Positions 1 to 6,164 of a stretch of DNA of 7,130 nt are shown in pieces. The notes below the pieces were generated by a model. The model worked only from the letters and a program-made list of their open reading frames with translations, was not told the origin of the DNA and did not search any database. A program made the translations under genes and the position numbers. The DNA comes from Pseudomonadota bacterium (GTDB lineage: Bacteria > Pseudomonadota > Gammaproteobacteria > Steroidobacterales > Steroidobacteraceae), in assembly GCA_021817875.1 (NCBI GenBank), contig JAKAFQ010000215.1:1-7130 (forward strand), in the 5' to 3' direction. Position 1 is the first letter of the stretch; every line of letters begins with the position of its first letter.

Positions 1-1
1 G

Positions 2-385
<384 letters not shown>

Positions 386-394
386 CGACCCCCG

Positions 395-428
395 CGCCTC
401 GGTTCACGCGCTGCACCCGCCCGAGGCG
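395..428. terminator. Possible terminator hairpin after the P-II gene
   Basis: An 8-base inverted repeat, CGCCTCGG (395-402) with CCGAGGCG (421-428), encloses an 18-base loop and starts ten bases after the P-II stop codon. It has no run of T after it, so it is not a textbook Rho-independent terminator. Its position between two converging genes fits a role in ending or protecting transcripts. Confidence 0.3.
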
Positions 429-470
429 GCTGCAGCGCTCCTGCCGCGCACTCTGTTCGCAGACGACACA

Positions 471-509
471 CGCACGATGCGTGCGCCGCCCGCCGAGGCT
501 CTTCGAGCC
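471..509 (-). terminator. Pair of short hairpins downstream of ilvH
   Basis: Two perfect hairpins lie just past the ilvH stop: GGCTC/GAGCC (497-501 with 505-509, 3-base loop) and CGCACG/CGTGCG (471-476 with 480-485, 3-base loop). Read from ilvH, they start about 13 and 37 bases after the stop codon. The second is followed by a modestly T-rich stretch (TGTGTCGTCTG), so it is the better terminator candidate. No true T run is present. Together with the 395-428 hairpin they account for most of the 136-base gap between the convergent genes. Confidence 0.35.
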
Positions 510-521
510 AGCTGCTCCGGC

Positions 522-1022
522 CTAGCGCACCACGCGCATCGAGCGCGCGTTGCGCCCGATGCCGAGCGCGCCGCTGCGCACGACCTCGAGCAGCTCGGCG
601 CTGCGGGCGAGATCGGCCGCCAACGCGTTGATCTCGGCTTCGCTCGCGGTCAGCTCGACGATGAAGCCGTCCGCAGCCGGATCCAGCACCCGCCCGCCGG
701 TACGCACCACGTACCCCCGGACCGCATCCGTCTGCTCGGGGCGGACTTTGAGCTTCAGCAGGATCAGCTCGCGCTCGAGGTGCTCGCCCGTCGTCATGTC
801 TTCCACTTTGACCACGTCGATGAGCTTGTTGAGCTGATTGACGATCTGGTGGATGACGGCATCCGAGCCTTTGGTAACCAGCGTCAGCCGCGAAACGGTC
901 GGGTCATCCGTCGGCGCGACTGAAAGCGACTCGATGTTGTAGCCGCGGGTGGAAAACAGCCCCGCGACCCGGCTCAGGGCCCCGGCCTCGTTTTGCAGCA
1001 GAACGGCGATGATGTGACGCAT
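522..1022 (-). CDS. ilvH: Acetolactate synthase small (regulatory) subunit
   Basis: Regulatory subunit of acetohydroxyacid synthase, the first shared enzyme of branched-chain amino acid synthesis. It activates the catalytic subunit and confers feedback inhibition by valine. The 166-residue length matches the E. coli protein (163). An N-terminal ACT domain (about 1-75) contains NEAGALSRVAGLFSTRGYNI at 11-30, followed by ESLSVAPTDDPTVSRLT. Residues N11, G14, S17 and N29 are kept at the same numbering as E. coli IlvH, where changes at G14 and S17 relieve valine inhibition, so valine control is predicted to be intact. The C-terminal domain (about 80-166) carries ERELILLKLKV and EVVRSGALGIGR. The frame stays open upstream to about 1355, but homology begins exactly at the ATG at 1022. 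A GAGGGA lies only two bases before it, a tight spacing. The gene is divergent from ilvB, whereas in most bacteria ilvH directly follows ilvB on the same strand. Confidence 0.96.
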   Translation of the reverse strand: MRHIIAVLLQNEAGALSRVAGLFSTRGYNIESLSVAPTDDPTVSRLTLVTKGSDAVIHQIVNQLNKLIDVVKVEDMTTGEHLERELILLKLKVRPEQTDAVRGYVVRTGGRVLDPAADGFIVELTASEAEINALAADLARSAELLEVVRSGALGIGRNARSMRVVR

Positions 1023-1275
1023 GGTCCCTCGGGAATCGATACGGTCGGCAATCCTATTGAGAATAAAGGATGGAGCCGGCAGCGGCCACGGGATTTCGGT
1101 GCTGAAGGCTGACGAAGGGCAACCGCCCGCGAGACCGGACCGGGAAACGACCGCGCGGCGCAAAATCAGCCACCGCCGGGGCGTGCAGGGGTTCATCGGC
1201 GGCTTCCAAGCTGCTAGGCTCCGAGGCATCTTCCCCTCTGTCGGATGCCTGCCGCTTTCACATGAGAACGCCCCC
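1023..1275. promoter_or_regulatory. Divergent ilvH/ilvB control region
   Basis: These 253 bases separate the two diverging subunit genes and must hold promoters for both unless transcription enters from outside. The only AT-rich patch is at about 1051-1069 (ATCCTATTGAGAATAAAGG), close to ilvH, and is the best place for promoter elements on either strand. No convincing -35/-10 pair was found. No leader peptide rich in Ile, Val or Leu codons and no T-box-like element was seen, so classic ilv attenuation is not supported. A hairpin at 1224-1250 lies near ilvB. Frames on both strands remain open here, but none resembles a protein. Confidence 0.5.
1224..1250 (+). promoter_or_regulatory. Hairpin in the ilvB leader
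   Basis: A perfect 7-base inverted repeat, AGGCATC (1224-1230) with GATGCCT (1244-1250), encloses a pyrimidine-rich 13-base loop containing CCCCTCT. It ends 25 bases before the ilvB ATG. Only a weak Shine-Dalgarno (GAGA, 1264-1267) lies between it and the start, so the structure could affect ilvB translation, or transcription through the leader. This is inference from position alone. Confidence 0.35.
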
Positions 1276-3123
1276 ATGAACGAATCCATTGCCCAACCCC
1301 GTCCTGAGGCACACCCGCTCGCCGGCCGGAAGATGTCCGGCGCCTGGATGATCATGCAGGTGCTGGCGGACGAAGGGGTAGAGGCGATCTTTGGCTACAG
1401 CGGGGGCGCCATCCTGCCCACCTATGATGCCGTGTTCCTGTACAACGAGGAGCAGTCCCGGAACGGCCGCAGGCAGATCCCGCTCATCGTTCCCGCCAAC
1501 GAACAGGGTGCGGCCTTCATGGCAGCCGGCTTCGCGCGGGCCACCGGCCGGGTAGGCGTGTGCATGGTCACCTCGGGGCCGGGCGCGACGAACACCGTTA
1601 CTCCGGTACGCGATTCAATGGCCGACTCGGTGCCCATCGTGGTCATCTGCGGACAGGTGGGGCGCGCCTCAATCGGCACGGATGCCTTCCAGGAGGCGCC
1701 GGTCACCGCCATCATGAGCTCTGTCGCCAAGCATGTGTTCCTGGTGACCGAGCCGGAGCGGCTCGAAGCGACGATGCGCACCGCATTCGAGCTGGCCCGC
1801 ACCGGCCGCCCGGGACCGGTGGTGATCGACGTGCCCAAGGACGTGCAGAACTGGGAAGGCGTCTTCCAGGGCAGCGGCACACTGCCCATTCCCGGCTACC
1901 GCCGCCGCATGAAGGAGTTGGCCGAACACGCGCTCGAGGAGCGCGAAGCGGCGCGGTTTTTCGAGATGCTGGGCGAAGCGCGCCGGCCGCTGATCTACGC
2001 CGGCGGCGGCGTCATTCAAGGCGAGGCCGCCACGGAACTCACGCAGTTCGCCACCGAATTCGACATCCCCGTGGTCACCACGCTCATGGGCATCGGGGCG
2101 ATCGACACCACCCACCGCCTGTCGATGCGCATGCTGGGCATGCACGGAGCGGCGTTCGCCAACTATGCCGTCGACGACTGCGACTTCCTGATCACCATGG
2201 GCGCCAGATTCGACGACCGCGTGGCCGGAGTACCCGCAAAGTTCGCGCGCAGCGCCAAGCGGATCGTGCAGCTCGATATCGATCGCGCGGAGATCAACAA
2301 GGTCAAGCGGGTGCAGTGGAGCCACGTGGGCATGCTGCGCGAGGCGCTGCGTACGCTGATCGCCCATGGGCATCGGGCCGGATTCCGGCCGGAGTTCGCC
2401 GAGTGGCACACGGCGCTCGCCGAACTCAAGCGCCGCCACGCCATGAACTACGACCGCGATAGCCGCCTCATCCAGCCCTACTATGTGATCGAGGAAATCA
2501 ACAAGGTGACCGGCGGCGAGGCGATCATCTCCACCGGCGTCGGGCAGCACCAGATGTGGGCGGCGCAATACTGCGATTTCCGCCGGCCACGGCTGTGGCT
2601 GACCTCTGGCAGCATGGGGACGATGGGATTCGGTCTGCCGGCGGCGATCGGCGCGCAGCTTGCGCATCCGGGCAAACTGGTCGTGGACATCGATGGCGAC
2701 TCCAGCATCCGCATGAACCTCGGCGAACTCGAGACCGTCACCACCTACGATCTGCCCATCAAAATCGTGGTGCTCAACAACTTCGGCGACGGCATGGTCA
2801 AGCAGTGGCAGAAACTGTTCTTCAAGGGACGGCTCTCGGCCAGCGACCGGTCTTTGCACAAGAAAGACTTCATCAAGGCCGTCCAGGCGGACGGGTTTCC
2901 CTACGCCGTGCGCCTCGACCGCAAGGAGGACGTGCCGCGGGTGGTCGCTGAATTCCTCGGCTCTCCGGGTCCGGCGTTCCTCGAGGTGATGATCGATCCC
3001 GACGCGGGCGTATACCCCATGGTGGGCCCGGGTCAGAGCTACACCGAGATGATCACCGGAGATTTCATCGCATCGCGGGGCAAGGTGGACATCAAGCCCC
3101 CGGGACCGTCGGAGATGTTCTAG
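1276..3123 (+). CDS. ilvB: Acetolactate synthase large (catalytic) subunit, atypical subgroup
   Basis: Thiamine diphosphate enzyme joining two pyruvates to 2-acetolactate, or pyruvate and 2-oxobutyrate to 2-aceto-2-hydroxybutyrate. It has 615 residues, slightly longer than the usual 560-590. The N-terminal PYR domain (about 20-185) has the catalytic glutamate E76 in ANEQGAAFMAAGFARATG, then TSGPGATN (99-106) and GTDAFQE (134-140). The middle FAD-binding domain (about 210-350) has GMHG (288-291) and RFDDRVAG (311-318). The C-terminal PP domain (about 395-575) has VGQHQMW (422-428), the cofactor motif GDSS (474-477) with NN (501-502), and GMVKQWQ (506-512). Departures from the common form: GDG is GDS, NN is followed by FGDGMV, RHEQ is ANEQ, YPGG is YSGG, and GQVP is GQVG. 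There is an insert around 55-68 and a tail of about 20 residues. The key residues remain, so activity is expected. The ATG at 1276 was chosen because homology starts soon after it; an in-frame ATG at 1021 would add 85 unrelated residues. gloA follows by 20 bases. Confidence 0.95.
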   Translation: MNESIAQPRPEAHPLAGRKMSGAWMIMQVLADEGVEAIFGYSGGAILPTYDAVFLYNEEQSRNGRRQIPLIVPANEQGAAFMAAGFARATGRVGVCMVTSGPGATNTVTPVRDSMADSVPIVVICGQVGRASIGTDAFQEAPVTAIMSSVAKHVFLVTEPERLEATMRTAFELARTGRPGPVVIDVPKDVQNWEGVFQGSGTLPIPGYRRRMKELAEHALEEREAARFFEMLGEARRPLIYAGGGVIQGEAATELTQFATEFDIPVVTTLMGIGAIDTTHRLSMRMLGMHGAAFANYAVDDCDFLITMGARFDDRVAGVPAKFARSAKRIVQLDIDRAEINKVKRVQWSHVGMLREALRTLIAHGHRAGFRPEFAEWHTALAELKRRHAMNYDRDSRLIQPYYVIEEINKVTGGEAIISTGVGQHQMWAAQYCDFRRPRLWLTSGSMGTMGFGLPAAIGAQLAHPGKLVVDIDGDSSIRMNLGELETVTTYDLPIKIVVLNNFGDGMVKQWQKLFFKGRLSASDRSLHKKDFIKAVQADGFPYAVRLDRKEDVPRVVAEFLGSPGPAFLEVMIDPDAGVYPMVGPGQSYTEMITGDFIASRGKVDIKPPGPSEMF

Positions 3124-3131
3124 GACGCCGC

Positions 3132-3136
3132 GAGGA
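3132..3136 (+). promoter_or_regulatory. Ribosome binding site for the GTG-started gloA
   Basis: GAGGA lies seven bases before the GTG at 3144. It supports the non-ATG start, which also puts the first metal ligand at residue 5, as in E. coli GloA. Confidence 0.7.
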
Positions 3137-3143
3137 CCCAACC

Positions 3144-3563
3144 GTGAAATACCTGCACACCATGGTGCGAGTGACCGACCTGACGGCCTCGCTGCGCTTT
3201 TACTGTGATGCACTCGGGCTGCGGGAACTCTCGCGCAAAGACTTCCCGCAGGGCCGCTTTACCCTGGTGTTCCTGGCCGCTCCCGGCGACGAATCAGCGC
3301 AGGTGGAGCTCACCCACAACTGGGATCCGGAACAGTACGGCGGGGGGCGCAATTTCGGTCATCTGGCCTATGCCGTCGATGACATTTATGCGACCTGCCA
3401 GCGGCTGAAAGACCACGGCGTGGCGATCAACCGTCCGCCGCGCGATGGCCACATGGCCTTCGTGCGTTCGCCGGACGGGATCTCGATCGAGCTGCTGCAA
3501 CAAGGCGGGCCGCGGCCGCCCGCCGAGCCATGGAAGTCCATGCCGAACGTAGGCAGCTGGTAG
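3144..3563 (+). CDS. gloA: Glyoxalase I (lactoylglutathione lyase)
   Basis: Converts the hemithioacetal of methylglyoxal and glutathione to S-lactoylglutathione, the first step of methylglyoxal detoxification in the cytoplasm. The 139 residues are close to the E. coli enzyme (135). The start MKYLHTMVRVTDL and the motifs VELTHNW (54-60) and FGHLAYAVDD (71-80) match the family. All four metal ligands can be placed: H5, E55, H73 and E116 (in DGISIELLQ). The short form, lacking the extra loops of the eukaryotic Zn enzyme, suggests the bacterial Ni/Co-activated class. Translation starts at GTG behind a good Shine-Dalgarno. The gene begins 20 bases after ilvB with no terminator between, so co-transcription with ilvB is likely. 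A direct metabolic tie to acetolactate synthase is not evident. Other VOC-fold enzymes are possible but less likely given the full set of ligands. Confidence 0.88.
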   Translation: MKYLHTMVRVTDLTASLRFYCDALGLRELSRKDFPQGRFTLVFLAAPGDESAQVELTHNWDPEQYGGGRNFGHLAYAVDDIYATCQRLKDHGVAINRPPRDGHMAFVRSPDGISIELLQQGGPRPPAEPWKSMPNVGSW

Positions 3564-3577
3564 GCAGTCGCCGCTGC

Positions 3578-3591
3578 CGGCCGCTCGGCCG
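3578..3591 (+). terminator. Weak hairpin after gloA
   Basis: CGGCC (3578-3582) pairs with GGCCG (3587-3591) around a 4-base loop, 15 bases after the gloA stop. There is no T run. In sequence this rich in G and C, such short stems also arise by chance. Confidence 0.22.
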
Positions 3592-3847
3592 ACGGTCCCG
3601 AGACACGGGTCAGGCACTGCCGGCACGCGGATCGGCCGGCCTTCGTGGTGATGGCCGGGTCGGTGGTGCGGGCCGCGGCGGGTTCTGCGCGCCTGCCGGC
3701 CCCTGGGCCGGAACATCAGCCGCCCATGCCTCGGGCGTCCTCGGTGCACCGAGCGGTGGTGGAACTGTCATGCCGGAGGGCGCACAATGCGGTTTGTTGG
3801 AATCGCCCGATTTCACATCCAGTCCGCAACAGCGTAACGACCCGATC

Positions 3848-3854
3848 GAGGGGA
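3848..3854 (+). promoter_or_regulatory. Ribosome binding site of the double-VOC gene
   Basis: GAGGGGA lies eight bases before the ATG at 3863, a strong Shine-Dalgarno. It selects this ATG over upstream in-frame starts, which would add up to 111 residues of non-family sequence. Confidence 0.75.
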
Positions 3855-3862
3855 CACTCTCC

Positions 3863-5023
3863 ATGAGTAACGCCGACATTCGAGGACTGTTCATCTGGCA
3901 CGAGCTGATGACGACGGACCCGCAGGGCGCAGCCGCGTTCTACTCCGGGGTCTTCTCCTGGGTGACGCAGCCATCGAGCATGCCCGGGTACACACTGTGG
4001 ATGAGCGGCTCGATCGGGGTGGCCGGGCTGATGGCCCAGCCGGGGGAAGTCCAGCGGACCGGCACGCCTCCCCGCTGGCTCGCTTACCTGGGCACGACCG
4101 ACGTCGATGCCACCGCTCAGGCCGCAGAGCGGCTGGGCGGTACCCTCCTCAAAGCGCCCACCGACATCCCGGGCATCGGCCGCTTCGCCGTGCTGTCGGA
4201 CCCGCAGGGCGCGGCCTTCGCGGTCTTCACTCCCGCCACGCCCGCGCCCTCCAATGCGGCCGCCTCGGAAGTGGTCTCGGGATTCTCCTGGCACGAACTC
4301 GCGACCACCGATCCCAACGGCGCCCTCGATTTCTACTCGCAGCTGTTCGGCTGGAGTGCCGGACCGGTCCATGATCGGGGCGGGAACCTCTACCAGGTCA
4401 TCGAGCGAGACGGCACGCAGCTCGGCGGCGTATACCGGCTGCAGGACCCCTCGGAGCCCCCTCACTGGCTGACCTACATCCAGGTCGACACCCTCGACGG
4501 GACAGTGGCCGCCGCGGGGGCGGCCGGCGGCCGGATCGTCCGGGAGGCGCATGAGGTGCCGGGCGGACATCGGGTCGCCGTCATCCTCGATCCGCAGGGC
4601 GGTGCCATTGCGCTGCACGAGCCCCCGAAGCCCACCGCCGCGCCGGTCCGCAAGCGCAGGGTACGCAAGAGTGCGCGCCGCAAGGCACCCGCGAAACGTT
4701 CGGCTTCCCGGTCCGTCCCCACCCGATCGGCCAAAGCCAAGGCCGCGATCCGCAAGAAAGCTCGCACCCAGGCCACCGCGCAGCGTTCCGCCCGGTCGGT
4801 CCCCTCCCGGCCCGCCAAAACCCGGCGGCCGGCCCGCCCCGGCGGCGCCAAGCGGACGTCGGCCGCAGGACGCGGCGCGCCGAAGCGAGTCAAGGCCAAG
4901 CTCAGCGCGAAGCCGGGCGCTTCCAGGACCCCGGCCGTCCGGCGGGGAAAAATGCCGACGCGCGCCGCGAGGAAGACGCGCGCCGTGAGGAAAGCGAAAC
5001 GCAAGTCGCCCCGGCGGCACTGA
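3863..5023 (+). CDS. Two-domain VOC (glyoxalase-fold) protein with histone-H1-like basic tail
   Basis: 386 residues in three parts. VOC domain 1 (about 6-125) and VOC domain 2 (about 138-253) are recognisable internal duplicates: both open with WHEL.TTDP..A..FYS..F.W (from 12 and 143) and close with a DPQG motif (113 and 243). This resembles the double-VOC family annotated as glyoxalase/bleomycin-resistance-like, whose substrates are mostly unknown. Domain 2 offers a possible metal set, H144, H201 and E253; domain 1 has R71 and T123 at the last two places. Residues 254-386 form a tail of 133 residues with about 50 Lys/Arg, no Asp or Glu and no aromatic residue, otherwise Ala, Ser, Pro, Thr and Gly. 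Such tails occur in bacterial H1-like proteins such as AlgP and PhaF and usually bind nucleic acid or other polyanions. No signal peptide or membrane segment is seen. The gene stands alone and converges on the next. The VOC call is firm; substrate and tail role are unknown. Confidence 0.9.
   Translation: MSNADIRGLFIWHELMTTDPQGAAAFYSGVFSWVTQPSSMPGYTLWMSGSIGVAGLMAQPGEVQRTGTPPRWLAYLGTTDVDATAQAAERLGGTLLKAPTDIPGIGRFAVLSDPQGAAFAVFTPATPAPSNAAASEVVSGFSWHELATTDPNGALDFYSQLFGWSAGPVHDRGGNLYQVIERDGTQLGGVYRLQDPSEPPHWLTYIQVDTLDGTVAAAGAAGGRIVREAHEVPGGHRVAVILDPQGGAIALHEPPKPTAAPVRKRRVRKSARRKAPAKRSASRSVPTRSAKAKAAIRKKARTQATAQRSARSVPSRPAKTRRPARPGGAKRTSAAGRGAPKRVKAKLSAKPGASRTPAVRRGKMPTRAARKTRAVRKAKRKSPRRH
4712..4819 (+). 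repeat. Imperfect repeat inside the basic tail
   Basis: The tail repeats the block SVPTRSAK (residues 284-291, bases 4712-4735) as SVPSRPAK (residues 312-319, bases 4796-4819), 84 bases apart. The preceding residues are also alike (KRSASR and QRSAR). The DNA is similar as well as the protein, which suggests the tail grew by in-frame duplication of a roughly 28-codon unit. Confidence 0.45.
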
Positions 5024-5037
5024 CCAGACCGCGCAGG

Positions 5038-5077
5038 AGCCGATCGAGGACCTGTCCGACGGCGTCATCGATCGGCT
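5038..5077. terminator. Inverted repeat between convergent genes, probable bidirectional terminator
   Basis: A perfect 9-base inverted repeat, AGCCGATCG (5038-5046) with CGATCGGCT (5069-5077), encloses a 22-base loop. Two more pairs can form beyond a single mismatch. It begins 14 bases after the VOC gene stop and lies 45 bases past the stop of the opposing oxidoreductase gene, where a shared terminator is expected. No T run follows on either strand, so termination may need Rho. Confidence 0.45.
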
Positions 5078-5122
5078 GCTTGATCGCCCTCGCCGAGCCT
5101 GCCGCGACCGGACTGCGGGCGG

Positions 5123-6079
5123 CTAGACCTTGATCAGCGGCTGCCCGAAATGCTCCCCCCGCAGCACCCTGCCGAGGTGGGCCGGCGCGTTCTCCAGCCC
5201 GGTGATCACGTCTTCGTGACACACCAGGCGGCCCGCACCGTACCAGGCGATCGCATCCTTCAGGAACTCAGCGCGGCGATGCCGGTAGTCGCTCGGATTC
5301 AACCGCAGAATGCGCACCTTGGCCTGGGCGTCCGAATGCCCGTGGTCGCCGCGCACGGGTCGCGAATTGTCGGGGCCAAGCACCACGCGGGCCCCGGGCG
5401 CCAGGTGGCGTCCAGTCAGCAGCGCATCGAGCAGCCGGCCTGTTCCGGCATCGAAAAAGATGTCGCAGCCCTCGGGAGCGAGCTGCCACAGACGTTCGCT
5501 GAGGGTTTCCGTGCGGGTATTGATGCAGGCGGCGAACCTGGCGTGGCGCGTCGCCCAGGCGCATTTCTCAGCCGAATCGTCGAGTCCGATCGCCCTTGCG
5601 CCCTTGAGCGCGGTCAGCTGACCGGCCATCGCTCCAGCCGCGCTGGCCGCGCCGGCCACCAGGACGGTTTCGCCGCCACGCACCCCGGCCAGGTCGATCA
5701 GGCCGAAATAGGCCGCCATCCCCGGAGGGCCGAGCACCCCGAGAGCCGTCGATGCGGGGGTATGGCCGGGATGCAGTGCGATCGCGCTGTGTCCGTCCGT
5801 GGCGCACAGCTCGCGCATGCCGCACTCGAGCACGACGCACTGCCCGACGGTAAACACGTCATTGCGCGATTCGATGACTTCGTACACGCCCAACGCCGGA
5901 ACGATCTCGCCGGGCACGGCCGGATGTTCGGCCAGTGGAGCGAAGAGCGCATCGGCCGCGAGCCAGCGCGCGCGACAGAGAATCCCGCCGTTCGGCAGAC
6001 GCGGGACCTCGGCGGGCACGACCTCGAACTCCCCAGGCGTGGCGGGCGCGCGTTTGAATCTGACTTCGAAGTTGCGCAT
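5123..6079 (-). CDS. Medium-chain NAD(P)-dependent oxidoreductase, zinc-free, LTB4DH/CurA-like
   Basis: 318 residues, slightly short for the family (about 330-345), which reduces alkenal or enone double bonds with NAD(P)H. The core matches well: GPPGMAAYFGLIDLAG (117-132) corresponds to the usual G-PG-TAYFGL block, GETVLVAGAASAAGAMAGQ (136-154) is the cofactor-binding turn, EKC is at 171-173, and the end VITGLENAPAHLGRVLRGEH (291-310) with FGQPLIKV is typical. No zinc-ligand pattern is seen. Departures: the N-terminal SLDPYMRG block is AADALFAP (41-48), the glycine-rich turn is AASAAGA rather than AAGAVGS, and Asp167 sits at the end of the second Rossmann strand, where NADPH-using relatives carry a small residue. 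Lys172, a likely phosphate contact, is kept. The ATG at 6079 has GGAGG seven bases upstream; the open frame continues to 6211 without family resemblance. The gene is divergent from the hydrolase-fold gene and convergent with the VOC gene. The superfamily is certain; the substrate is unknown. Confidence 0.88.
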   Translation of the reverse strand: MRNFEVRFKRAPATPGEFEVVPAEVPRLPNGGILCRARWLAADALFAPLAEHPAVPGEIVPALGVYEVIESRNDVFTVGQCVVLECGMRELCATDGHSAIALHPGHTPASTALGVLGPPGMAAYFGLIDLAGVRGGETVLVAGAASAAGAMAGQLTALKGARAIGLDDSAEKCAWATRHARFAACINTRTETLSERLWQLAPEGCDIFFDAGTGRLLDALLTGRHLAPGARVVLGPDNSRPVRGDHGHSDAQAKVRILRLNPSDYRHRRAEFLKDAIAWYGAGRLVCHEDVITGLENAPAHLGRVLRGEHFGQPLIKV

Positions 6080-6164
6080 CGGGCGACCTCCCGGGTTTCG
6101 GCGCTCAAGGCCCTCAAAATAGCTTAAACCGGAATCGCCCCTGGGGCACAATGCGGAACATCCC
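6080..6164. promoter_or_regulatory. Short divergent spacer with candidate promoters
   Basis: 85 bases separate the oxidoreductase and hydrolase-fold starts. An AT-rich core at about 6114-6129 (CTCAAAATAGCTTAAA) could serve both directions; on the minus strand it reads TTTAAGCTATTTTGAG. On the plus strand TTAAAC (6124-6129) and CACAAT (6147-6152) are 17 bases apart. That is a weak -35/-10 match and would give an almost leaderless hydrolase mRNA. No operator repeat was recognised. Confidence 0.3.
6087..6092 (-). promoter_or_regulatory. Ribosome binding site of the oxidoreductase gene
   Basis: On the minus strand GGGAGG lies seven bases before the ATG at 6079. It is one of the best ribosome sites in the window and settles the start. 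Confidence 0.75.

Larger units (their letters stand above)
3564..3862. other. Intergenic region without a convincing gene
   Basis: 299 bases of very GC-rich sequence lie between gloA and the double-VOC gene. The forward frame of the VOC gene stays open through it, but its translation is a Gly/Ala/Arg-rich string unlike any family. A 73-codon GTG-started frame (3645-3866) ends in an ATGA overlap with the VOC start but lacks a ribosome site. The gloA-proximal end holds a hairpin at 3578-3591. The last 70 bases are less GC-rich and probably carry the promoter of the next gene, although no clear -35/-10 pair could be named. Confidence 0.5.

Noticed and set aside
1021..1275. An 85-residue N-terminal extension of IlvB from an in-frame ATG at 1021
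   Set aside because: It overlaps the ilvH start, has no family resemblance, and acetolactate synthase homology begins just after the ATG at 1276.
1023..1275. An ilv-type attenuator leader peptide or T-box
   Set aside because: No short frame rich in Ile, Val or Leu codons, and no terminator stem with a T run, was found before ilvB.
1669..3213. A 514-codon open frame antisense to ilvB
   Set aside because: It is the usual shadow frame of GC-rich coding DNA: composition is His/Arg/Ala-heavy with no motif, and the sense strand encodes an unmistakable enzyme.
3530..3862. A 111-residue extension of the double-VOC protein from an ATG inside gloA
   Set aside because: The translation is Gly/Ala/Arg-rich with no domain, it overlaps gloA, and a strong ribosome site marks the ATG at 3863.
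3645..3866. A 73-codon frame ending in an ATGA overlap with the VOC start
   Set aside because: It starts at GTG without a ribosome site and looks like no known protein. The overlap alone is weak support.
3716..5068. A 450-codon open frame antisense to the VOC gene
   Set aside because: Gly/Arg/Pro-rich, with no recognisable motif. The sense strand has duplicated VOC domains and a ribosome site.
4989..5125. A coding-looking frame after the VOC stop (QEPIEDLSDGVIDRLLDRP), considered as a frameshifted C-terminus
   Set aside because: It has no start of its own and no slippery site was seen. The amphipathic look appears on both strands because of the 5038-5077 inverted repeat.
5150..6127. A 325-codon forward frame opposite the oxidoreductase
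   Set aside because: No family resemblance, whereas the minus strand carries clear oxidoreductase motifs and a strong ribosome site.
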